A DNA stretch of 64,000 nucleotides. It comes from Runella defluvii (lineage in GTDB: Bacteria; Bacteroidota; Bacteroidia; Cytophagales; Spirosomataceae). The notes under the pieces were generated by a model. The model made no database searches and was not told where the DNA came from. It was given only the letters and a program-made list of their open reading frames with translations. Where the stretch lies: the NCBI RefSeq assembly GCF_014195535.1, contig NZ_JACIBY010000002.1, forward strand, positions 1-64,000, written 5' to 3'. Positions 1 to 7,180 of this stretch are shown here, in pieces. The position numbers and the translations under genes were made by a program. Positions within the stretch are counted from its first letter, which is position 1. Every line of letters starts with the position of its first letter.

Positions 1-126
1 ATATTGAAAGTCTAACCGTTTTTCAACAACCATTTTTATCACTAAGATACAATATGTCAAAGAACTTTAAAAAGATGTGTATATCGGGTAGGTTTCAAAA
101 ACCTATCAGGTTTGGACTAACATACT
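1..126. other. Left-edge non-coding stretch with palindromic repeat
   Basis: No coding signal is visible. Bases 90-113 hold two overlapping hairpins built from the same words: AGGTTT-CAA-AAACCT (90-104) and AAACCT-ATC-AGGTTT (99-113). The same AAACCT/AGGTTT pair recurs around 573-656, so the small gene at 127-564 is bracketed by copies. Confidence 0.6.
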
Positions 127-564
127 ATGAACAACGCACACTACATCCTGGAAAATGGCGTCTTGGAAATTCAAGAGCAACAGCTTTTCATTGATGATAC
201 AGAAAAGAAACAATGGAAAACGGAGGTACTTTTTCTCCTTTTTTTCGTGATTTTAGGTAGTGCCAATGTGGGAGAAGGCATAAAGAAAGACGATTATTTC
301 AAACTATTTTTAGGAGTGGGAATGTTGGGAGTGGCCGCTTTTTCAATATTCGTCAATAGGCGAAGAACCACTACCCAAGCGAAGGTGCATTTAACAGATA
401 TTGTAAAAATAGAAATCAACAAAAAGAGACCCGATAAATGGCTGGCGGGGCATATTTTATTAAAAAATAAGAAAGTACGAACTATCCATCTTAATGAAGA
501 CTTTGACAAAGCACGCTTTATTGAAGATATGCGACTACGAGAGATTCCGATTGCGTTAAAATAG
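127..564 (+). CDS. Small two-helix membrane protein of unknown function
   Basis: A 145-residue protein with a polar N-terminus (about 1-36), two hydrophobic segments (about 37-55 and 61-76) separated by a short charged loop, then a basic stretch (NRRRTTT) and a soluble C-terminal part of alternating charged and hydrophobic residues. The arrangement suggests an inner-membrane hairpin with a small cytoplasmic beta-rich domain, perhaps PH-like, but I do not recognise the family. The ATG at 127 is the only sensible start. The gene stands alone between palindromic repeats and upstream of the caspase-like gene; a functional link is not shown. Confidence 0.6.
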   Translation: MNNAHYILENGVLEIQEQQLFIDDTEKKQWKTEVLFLLFFVILGSANVGEGIKKDDYFKLFLGVGMLGVAAFSIFVNRRRTTTQAKVHLTDIVKIEINKKRPDKWLAGHILLKNKKVRTIHLNEDFDKARFIEDMRLREIPIALK

Positions 565-572
565 TTCATCCC

Positions 573-656
573 AAACCTTCATAGGTTTTGATTAATATAC
601 ATTCCCAAACCTATGAGGTTTACGTTAATAAACTCAGTAGAAAACCTCATAGGTTT
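573..656. repeat. AAACCT/AGGTTT palindrome cluster
   Basis: Three hairpins of the same design: AAACCT-TCAT-AGGTTT at 573-588, AAACCT-ATG-AGGTTT at 607-621 and AAACCT-CAT-AGGTTT at 642-656. Arms are constant; the 3-4 base loops and the spacers vary. They lie between the membrane-protein gene and the caspase-like gene, and would be transcribed in the leader of the latter. Confidence 0.8.
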
Positions 657-666
657 CACAAAGACA

Positions 667-1755
667 ATGAAAACAGCCTTTTTTCTTTTCATTTTTACCC
701 TAACAAGTCTAGCCCAGTCTAAATCAAGTTTTGAGCCGCAACGTACGTGGGTATGTATGATTGGCGTGTTGGAATGGGCCGATGCCAATAGCTTTGCCTC
801 TTTTGAGAAAAAAGGGCGCGTCGATGCTAAAATCGTTCAATTTTTCCAAAAGCAAGGCGTACCTTCCGAACAAATCCTCTACCTCAAAGACCAACAAGCC
901 ACCACCAAAGCCATTCGGGCGGCGATGGCACCGTTTTTACGCCAGGCCAAGCCCAACGATGTGTTGTTTTTTTACTACTGTGGGCACGGTTACAAAAACG
1001 ACGCCAAAAAAGTCTGCTTTGCCAGCTACCAAGGCGCCGACTGGTCAGCCGAAGAAATGGTGCGAACTGTCAATGAAAATTTTGCGGGAAATACGGCTTT
1101 CTTTACCGCCGACTGCTGTAATTCGGGCGGGTTGTCGCAGGAGGTTCGTAAATTTCCCCAACGCAATTATGTCGCGCTCAACTCTGTCGTACCTACCAAC
1201 GTCTCGACGGGCAACTGGACTTTTTCCAATGCGTTGTTGTACGGTCTAAAAGGAGAATCGTTTGTGGATACCGACCAAAACGGTAAAATTACACTGAGTG
1301 AACTCGCCAACTACATCGACGAAGAAATGGCGATTGTAGAAGGACAAAAAGCGGCTTATTTTGTCCCCGAAACCTTGCGCACTTGGGCCATCAGCAGCAA
1401 CGTTTCTCCCAAAAAAGACAAACGGATTGGTCAGCGCGTCCAAGTGGATTATGACGGTACCGATTGGCTGGGATTTGTCGTGGACAGTGACGCAGGAAAA
1501 AAGTTCAACGTTCGTTTTTACAGTTATACCAACAATGAAACCGATTGGGTAGCGTCTTCGCGTTTAAAACCGTTCGTTTGTCCCAAAAGCTACCCCGTAG
1601 GTTCGTCCGTTGAGGTGTATTATGCCGACGATAAAAAATGGTATCCCGCCAAAGTTTTAAAAACGTATTCGTGTTTACACTATATTCATTACAACGATTA
1701 CGGCAGCGAGTGGGACGAATGGATTGCCCTTTCCAACATTCGAGCTAAAAAATAA
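667..1755 (+). CDS. Secreted caspase-like (C14) protein with EF-hand loop and two Tudor-like domains
   Basis: I take the ATG at 667, because it begins a clear signal peptide (MKTAFFLFIFTLTSLAQS); the frame stays open back to 613, but that stretch is repeat sequence. The mature 362-residue protein carries a caspase/metacaspase-type domain: YYCGHG with His107 and TADCCNSGG with Cys151 form the expected His-Cys dyad of peptidase family C14. Residues 201-212 (DTDQNGKITLSE) fit a canonical EF-hand loop. The C-terminus holds two similar about 50-residue modules (about 256-303 and 311-360), each with a basic-aromatic pattern ending in a D/E-x-W motif, resembling Tudor/agenet-type barrels. It likely acts in the periplasm or outside the cell. 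Substrate and partner are unknown; the role of the Tudor-like pair is inference. Confidence 0.82.
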   Translation: MKTAFFLFIFTLTSLAQSKSSFEPQRTWVCMIGVLEWADANSFASFEKKGRVDAKIVQFFQKQGVPSEQILYLKDQQATTKAIRAAMAPFLRQAKPNDVLFFYYCGHGYKNDAKKVCFASYQGADWSAEEMVRTVNENFAGNTAFFTADCCNSGGLSQEVRKFPQRNYVALNSVVPTNVSTGNWTFSNALLYGLKGESFVDTDQNGKITLSELANYIDEEMAIVEGQKAAYFVPETLRTWAISSNVSPKKDKRIGQRVQVDYDGTDWLGFVVDSDAGKKFNVRFYSYTNNETDWVASSRLKPFVCPKSYPVGSSVEVYYADDKKWYPAKVLKTYSCLHYIHYNDYGSEWDEWIALSNIRAKK

Positions 1756-1774
1756 ACCAATTAATTCACCTCCC

Positions 1775-2149
1775 ATGTACAAATCTCTCTTACTTGCCCT
1801 CGTGTCTGTAGGTCTTTTGGCCTCCTGCGGAAACTCCGAAGAGTTGGAACGCCTGCGCAAAGAAAACACCGATTTAAAAGCACAACTCGACTTGCTCAAT
1901 GCCGCCAAAAAGCCTAAGTACATCCTCAAGCTAAAATTGAAACAGGCTAGCTTTTCGTTGAGCGTAAAAAAGCACATTCGTAACGCCATAAATGCCATCG
2001 AATTTGAGCTTCCCGTCGATAAAGATTTTTACGACAGCGTATCGGAAGGCACCGAAATCGTGGATAAGTTTCGCTTTGGCTCGTTGGTATTGTACGGTAC
2101 CCTCGGTGACTGGGAAATGACCGTCAAAGGCAAAGAAATCCGCGAATAA
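1775..2149 (+). CDS. Small lipoprotein with coiled coil, unknown function
   Basis: The start at ATG 1775 gives a lipoprotein signal ending in LLASC, so the 124-residue protein should be lipid-anchored. Residues just after the lipobox form a short heptad coiled coil (EELERLRKENTDLKAQLDLL); the rest is a beta-rich domain of about 85 residues with no recognised motif. It begins 19 bases after the caspase-like gene and probably shares its transcript. Its 3' end faces the end of the CobN-like gene, eight bases away, with no obvious terminator hairpin between them. Confidence 0.7.
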   Translation: MYKSLLLALVSVGLLASCGNSEELERLRKENTDLKAQLDLLNAAKKPKYILKLKLKQASFSLSVKKHIRNAINAIEFELPVDKDFYDSVSEGTEIVDKFRFGSLVLYGTLGDWEMTVKGKEIRE

Positions 2150-2157
2150 GGCACCAT

Positions 2158-5100
2158 CTAATTGCGGTATTTGAGGAAGCCCCCCAATAAACTGCATAAT
2201 ACCAAAAGCCCAAAAATCAACGGGGTAAACCACTGCACTCCTTTTTGCTTAGGAGTTCCTTGCGCACTGTTGTCGGTCAGTACTTTTTCTTCTAGCATTT
2301 TGTACCCCGATACCTTTTGTCGGTTTTGCAATTGTTGCGTCTTTTGGGCATTTTTTTGCGGAGCGTTCGGGTCGTAAGGAAGCACATTTGCATCGTCAGC
2401 GTAGCGTTTCCGATCGGCTTGTTGCTCCGCCTGTGCTTGGTTCAATGGCTTCTGAATCGCCACTTCTACTTTTTTCACAAAAGCTTCCACGTCCTTAGGT
2501 ACCACGCTTTTAGAAGACAATCCTATTCTACGGATATAGTCGGTCAATTCAGCATGATTGCAAGTGGTATGGTTGCACGAAACCCCATGATTATTGATAG
2601 TGGTAATGTACATTTTTACCAAATCGTTTTTCACTGCATCTGAAGGCTTCCAATACCCTTTTCGGATGGCCTCCAACATACGGGCGCTGATGCTTTCTTT
2701 GGCATGTGGGTTTTTCTCTTCAAAAAACGATTCTGTCTTTAAATTGTATCTATCTTTTAACCAAACCTCATAAAACTCCTGCCATTTTTCATCGTTTACT
2801 ACTTCGGGATAAACGACCTGCCAGCCCCAAAGAAACTCTACGCCCTGCATGATATGCCTTGCACCTGCGTACCCTTCTTTTTGCATCTCCTTGATATACG
2901 CAGGGTTAAAATACCTCGAACGTAATTCTTGTCCCATGTATTTTTCCAGCGACTTAATTTCTTCATTTCCCTTGATATGCAAATCTGCCACGTTCAAAGC
3001 GGGGCTTTTTTTTGTTTTGTCAACATGCCTTACTGCCATGGAAATCGCTCCTGCATAGGCAAAAAAATCATCATTGTCGAGCGACATATATACCGAAGAA
3101 GAACGGCTATGAATCACTGACTGAACACCCGACAAGGCCGATTTAAACTCTTTTTCGAGGTTTTCACCCCAATAACCGTTGCCGTAGCCATTGCCCATTC
3201 GTCGGATATACAATTTTGCCAACTGTGCTTCGTCTCCCCATGAACCCGACGAAGCAATGGCTTCTCCCATCTTACTACCATAGGTTCCTGACGGCTCAGC
3301 AAATATCCTAATTTGGCTCCGTAGCCTAGCATCTTGCTCATTTACACCCGCTTGAATCAATTCTAGTCGCAATTTTTCTGAATTTTTACGAATAGGATTA
3401 TCTTCCTCTGGCGATTCGGACGCGAGTTGAAAAGCCTCGTTCATTAGCTCAAAAAACATGGGGAAATTATCACGGTAAAGCCCCGTCGAACTCATCAATA
3501 CATCCACCCGTGGTCGGCCTAATTCTTGTCGGGAAACAAGCTCAACCCCTTCAACTTGTCCTTTTTTATTTCGCTTGAGTTTTACCCCCAACAAGGCCAA
3601 TATCTGTGCTTCTTGCACCCCTTGATGACGAATGGTTTCGACCGCCCATACCTCAAACGCTACCTTTTTAGGATATGCACCATTGCTCTTTTTATATGCT
3701 CCAACAAACGTTTCGGCCAAGCGCTTTCCAATAGAATCGGCATAAGGAACTGGGATAGTTCGGGGGTCGAAGGTGTAAAAATTACGCCCCGTAGGAATAG
3801 CATCAGGGCTACGGATAGGGTCATTGCCCACTTGTGCCTCCACAAACTTTCCATCCAAGGCGTGGAGTAGCATTCGGATTTCTTCTCCTCCTGAACGAGC
3901 CAATTTTGACTTAAACTCTTCGATGCGTTCAGAACCGTTGGGTTTGGCTATGATTTTGGCAAAATTATCCAGTTTATTTCCCTCGGGCGAAACCCCAAAT
4001 GTATGAAACCCAAAAGGGGTAGCACGAGAGCGAGTTTGCTCTATATAGTGTTGCAAAGTCTCAATCATTTCTTTTGCGCCCGTGGGCGGCTGCTCTGCCA
4101 GTTTTTTGTGAGCTCCCCAACCGTCTTTCTCTAAGTCTTTTTTGATACCAAGCTGGGTGGCTTGTTGCTCAATAAGCGCTAAAAGCTGAGACGTTCCGTC
4201 AGGGTTAAGGGCTCTAGCAGTTTCCCATTGCCGAATCAACTGACTGATTTTGACCATTTCGGGCGTCATACCTGCTTCACCAAGGGCAGGAGTTAAGTGG
4301 TCAACAATGGTTGAAGCACCTCGCCGTTTGGCTTGCAGCCCTTCTCCGACGACATCCATGTTGTAGATGTATAATATCGGAAGGTCGCCTGCCAATACCT
4401 CAGGGCTATCCAGATCAGACAAGCCCGACTCCTTTCCATCGAGCCATTCGTGGGTGCCGTGGGTACCCGTATGAACGATGGCGTCCATGTTGTGCTGAAA
4501 CCATAAGTATTGACAGATATATTGGTGGTGAGGCGGTAAGGTTTGTGAGTGATACAACGCCGCTAGGTCTTGCGTACGAGCGCGGTCGGCTTGCGGCATA
4601 AAATAAACATTGCCATACCGAACAGCAGGGAGCACAAAAAACAATTCTCCATTTTTTCGGATGGTCATTATATTTGCTTTCTCAGGCGGCCCCCATTTAT
4701 TGGTTATCTCCAACTGATACTGCTGATTTAATTGGTTGAACCACGCGGTATAAACGCGCAACGGGACTAAAATAGCACCGCCTTTTTCGACCAGTTTGGC
4801 CAATTCCCCTGGCGCATATTTACCAATATTTCTCCCCTTTTCTTTGATTTGTTTTTTGAACGATTCATCCAAAGCTGATGAATAATTTTGGGTGGTATAG
4901 CCGTTTTTGGTCAGCTCTTTTAACAGTACTGGGTAGCTTTCAAAAATATTCAAATAACTCGCCCCAATATTATCTTTTCCTGGTGGGTAATTCCAGTAGA
5001 GGAAAGCGATTTTTTTATCTTTGTTTTGCTTGTTTTGCAAGTTGATATACCTTATTGCTCTGTTGACAATACGGTCAACTCTACTTTTAATGGCTCGTTT

Positions 5101-6180
5101 GTAAGGGATTCCGTCTTTCAATTCCACGCCACCGATTACCGTTGGCTGTACCATTCCAGCAATCTCAGGAATGGCCATTTGCCAAGTTACCTCCGTACTC
5201 GACAACCCTTTTTTATTACGTTCCCATTCTTTGATGCCATTTCCGTAAATATCAATGGCGTTGACCAACGGAACATCTAAGACAGGCAACACCTTTTCTG
5301 CTTGCGAATCAGGAAATTTATAAAACCATGAAATTGCGGCTTTCACGCCTTTATTTTTCAACAACAAAGTATCAATCAGCGTATTTTTCAGGGCTTTACT
5401 TGAAGGATACCCAAACACCATAACTGGCTGAAAACCTTTCCTTTCGATGTTTTGACACACCTCATTTTCAATCGTCAGGATGCCTTCCTTAATCGCCGAT
5501 TCGTACACCAACACCGCAATTTTATCTTTTTTAGGGTCGGGCTGTTGCTGATTGACCCACTCTTCCCACGTTTTGACAATTTTTTGAACCTTTCGGTTTT
5601 TAAAAACGATAAAACCTTTGGCAATGGGCGGATTAGGGGGTTGAACCCGTAAAGAGGGTATTTTTAAATAACTGGAAAACAAATAGACAAGCATTTTTTT
5701 AAGCTCATCGGGAGATTCGTTTTTGTAGTATTTATTCAATTCTTCGTCGGCCTGCATCCCAAATTGTTCAAGTTCCTCAATTGGATATTTGGTAGAAGGC
5801 TCGCCCAGAATCAGCTTTAACGTGCGGTTGGTCTGAAATCTGGCGTTTGTTTGTTTCAAAAAATCAAGGTGTTCTTCAAACATTTCGGTTTCCGACACCT
5901 TCATAAGCATCAAGTCGGAGGCAGGAATGGGGTCTTTTCCGTGATTAGCGTTGGAGCGCGTACGGATAATAATATCTATTTTATTCGCCAAGTTGGGGTA
6001 CTCCCGATAAAAATAGTCTATTGCTTTTACGAGGGCTTCGGCTTTGTTATCACCCACTACAAACAACACCGTTTTATGGTCGGTCTGTTGCAATGAGCTG
6101 TTCCTCAAAAAGAAGAAAAAAACGCCCGCAAAAGCGATTAAAAACGCCCCACCAATGTATTTTTTTAGACCTTCACTCAT
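2158..6180 (-). CDS. hmuS: CobN/HmuS-like chelatase-family protein, membrane-anchored
   Basis: A 1340-residue protein of the CobN/BchH large-subunit chelatase family, usual length about 1200-1400. The signature HTGTHGTHEW plus downstream DGK lies near residues 570-583. Unlike cobaltochelatase CobN it has an N-terminal hydrophobic anchor (about 9-26) and a C-terminal membrane segment followed by KYRN, plus a Cys/His-rich motif (SCNHTTCNH) near the C-terminus. No cobalamin genes are near. Instead it is the last gene of a receptor/TolQ-like/DUF2149 operon, the setting of HmuS in Bacteroides and Porphyromonas heme-uptake loci, where HmuS is proposed to remove iron from heme. I therefore read it as a heme or metalloporphyrin dechelatase; that assignment rests on family and context. 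ATG 6180 is preferred over the preceding TTG. Confidence 0.8.
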   Translation of the reverse strand: MSEGLKKYIGGAFLIAFAGVFFFFLRNSSLQQTDHKTVLFVVGDNKAEALVKAIDYFYREYPNLANKIDIIIRTRSNANHGKDPIPASDLMLMKVSETEMFEEHLDFLKQTNARFQTNRTLKLILGEPSTKYPIEELEQFGMQADEELNKYYKNESPDELKKMLVYLFSSYLKIPSLRVQPPNPPIAKGFIVFKNRKVQKIVKTWEEWVNQQQPDPKKDKIAVLVYESAIKEGILTIENEVCQNIERKGFQPVMVFGYPSSKALKNTLIDTLLLKNKGVKAAISWFYKFPDSQAEKVLPVLDVPLVNAIDIYGNGIKEWERNKKGLSSTEVTWQMAIPEIAGMVQPTVIGGVELKDGIPYKRAIKSRVDRIVNRAIRYINLQNKQNKDKKIAFLYWNYPPGKDNIGASYLNIFESYPVLLKELTKNGYTTQNYSSALDESFKKQIKEKGRNIGKYAPGELAKLVEKGGAILVPLRVYTAWFNQLNQQYQLEITNKWGPPEKANIMTIRKNGELFFVLPAVRYGNVYFMPQADRARTQDLAALYHSQTLPPHHQYICQYLWFQHNMDAIVHTGTHGTHEWLDGKESGLSDLDSPEVLAGDLPILYIYNMDVVGEGLQAKRRGASTIVDHLTPALGEAGMTPEMVKISQLIRQWETARALNPDGTSQLLALIEQQATQLGIKKDLEKDGWGAHKKLAEQPPTGAKEMIETLQHYIEQTRSRATPFGFHTFGVSPEGNKLDNFAKIIAKPNGSERIEEFKSKLARSGGEEIRMLLHALDGKFVEAQVGNDPIRSPDAIPTGRNFYTFDPRTIPVPYADSIGKRLAETFVGAYKKSNGAYPKKVAFEVWAVETIRHQGVQEAQILALLGVKLKRNKKGQVEGVELVSRQELGRPRVDVLMSSTGLYRDNFPMFFELMNEAFQLASESPEEDNPIRKNSEKLRLELIQAGVNEQDARLRSQIRIFAEPSGTYGSKMGEAIASSGSWGDEAQLAKLYIRRMGNGYGNGYWGENLEKEFKSALSGVQSVIHSRSSSVYMSLDNDDFFAYAGAISMAVRHVDKTKKSPALNVADLHIKGNEEIKSLEKYMGQELRSRYFNPAYIKEMQKEGYAGARHIMQGVEFLWGWQVVYPEVVNDEKWQEFYEVWLKDRYNLKTESFFEEKNPHAKESISARMLEAIRKGYWKPSDAVKNDLVKMYITTINNHGVSCNHTTCNHAELTDYIRRIGLSSKSVVPKDVEAFVKKVEVAIQKPLNQAQAEQQADRKRYADDANVLPYDPNAPQKNAQKTQQLQNRQKVSGYKMLEEKVLTDNSAQGTPKQKGVQWFTPLIFGLLVLCSLLGGFLKYRN

Positions 6181-6226
6181 CAAATAGCAAAATAGATTTT
6201 AACAGTTTCCATGAAAGATGTAACAG

Positions 6227-6604
6227 CTATTGGGTATTTTTCTGCGTCGAATCCTGTTTTTCGTCGTTTTCAGGCACATAAATTACCGAGCCGTCTTCGA
6301 GCTTGTATGCTACTCCTAACCGATGGCCTTCTCCCTCACCGATGTTTTTTGTCATTCGCCGAATCGTCGTCTTTTTCCCATCTTTTACCAATACCTGAAT
6401 ACCATCCTTGCGTTCGGTCGTAACGGTCACTTTCGCATCAGGATTCAGCATGTCAGTGAGGTTCATCGAACTCACCAGCGACACCATAAACCCCAAAGCA
6501 AACACCAATCCTGTTTCGAATAGATTGGCCATGATAGAAAGCGGGTTGTTATCGTCGCCTTGCCCGTTGATTAATCCCAAATTTCTTCTTCTTGTTGGTT
6601 TCAT
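6227..6604 (-). CDS. DUF2149-type small membrane protein of heme/porphyrin operon
   Basis: A 125-residue protein with a short basic N-terminus (MKPTRRRN), one strong membrane helix around residues 29-48 and a soluble C-terminal domain ending in a Lys/Asp/Gln-rich tail. This is the topology of an ExbD/TolR-like partner. DUF2149 proteins sit beside TolQ/ExbB-like proteins and HmuS homologues in Bacteroidota heme loci. The ATG at 6604 is used; the frame extends only to a TTG at 6610. It starts 11 bases after the TolQ-like stop and ends 46 bases before the chelatase start, so the four genes appear to be one operon. Its role in coupling proton flow to the chelatase or receptor is inference. Confidence 0.72.
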   Translation of the reverse strand: MKPTRRRNLGLINGQGDDNNPLSIMANLFETGLVFALGFMVSLVSSMNLTDMLNPDAKVTVTTERKDGIQVLVKDGKKTTIRRMTKNIGEGEGHRLGVAYKLEDGSVIYVPENDEKQDSTQKNTQ

Positions 6605-6615
6605 AGTCAACGGTA

Positions 6616-7179
6616 TTAGCGGGTTGTTTCTTCTGATTGAGTTTCAATCGCCTGTCTGATTTCGGCCAAATCTAGGCTATACCACCGCTCATAGTTGGTC
6701 GAAATAATCATGCAAATCACCCCTGCCGTAAGGCCCAGAATCGTAGAACCAAAAGCAATACTCAGGTGGTCCGACAACAGTTTCAGGTTGTTGACACCTA
6801 CTGCTTGTAAAGCTCCGCCTAACGGAATGAGTGTCCCTGCCAACCCCAACGCTGGACCAAGTCTAACCCACACTTTTATGTTGTCGATTCTTTTTTTCAA
6901 CGCCGCCTCTGTGCGGTCATGAAGGAGCCATAAAGGCGCTTCGGGGTCTTTGCCTAGTTGTTTTTTCCACTCGTTGATGCCATAGAGCCTTAGTAAATGC
7001 GCCGAAGGTTGTTGGGGGTTTTTCAGGGTTTCGGGCTCGCCTTTTCGTTGAAATGACTCAACAAGCATACTGCCCAACATAAAAAATGAGTAGCCAATTC
7101 CAAACAACAGCAGAAGGATAGTAGGCCATAAAAGTAGTTGGGTCAAGACCCCAATCGTGTTTTGGATAAGTTGTTCCAT
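6616..7179 (-). CDS. MotA/TolQ/ExbB-family proton channel protein
   Basis: With the start at ATG 7179 the protein is 187 residues with three membrane helices: one near the N-terminus (LLLWPTILLLLFGIGYSF) and a pair in the C-terminal half (LGPALGLAGTLIPLGGAL and FGSTILGLTAGVICMII). This is the ExbB/TolQ layout with the long cytoplasmic segment between helix 1 and helix 2. The frame is open back to 7317, but that part overlaps the receptor gene; the receptor stop and this ATG are one base apart (TGATATG), typical of translational coupling. It probably energises the adjacent TonB-dependent receptor or the HmuS-like protein using the proton gradient. Confidence 0.82.
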   Translation of the reverse strand: MEQLIQNTIGVLTQLLLWPTILLLLFGIGYSFFMLGSMLVESFQRKGEPETLKNPQQPSAHLLRLYGINEWKKQLGKDPEAPLWLLHDRTEAALKKRIDNIKVWVRLGPALGLAGTLIPLGGALQAVGVNNLKLLSDHLSIAFGSTILGLTAGVICMIISTNYERWYSLDLAEIRQAIETQSEETTR

Positions 7180-7180
7180 A

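Noticed and set aside
2158-6180. Cobalamin cobaltochelatase CobN assignment
   Set aside because: No other cobalamin genes or CobS/CobT, membrane anchors at both ends, and operon with receptor/TolQ-like/DUF2149 genes favour the HmuS-type role.
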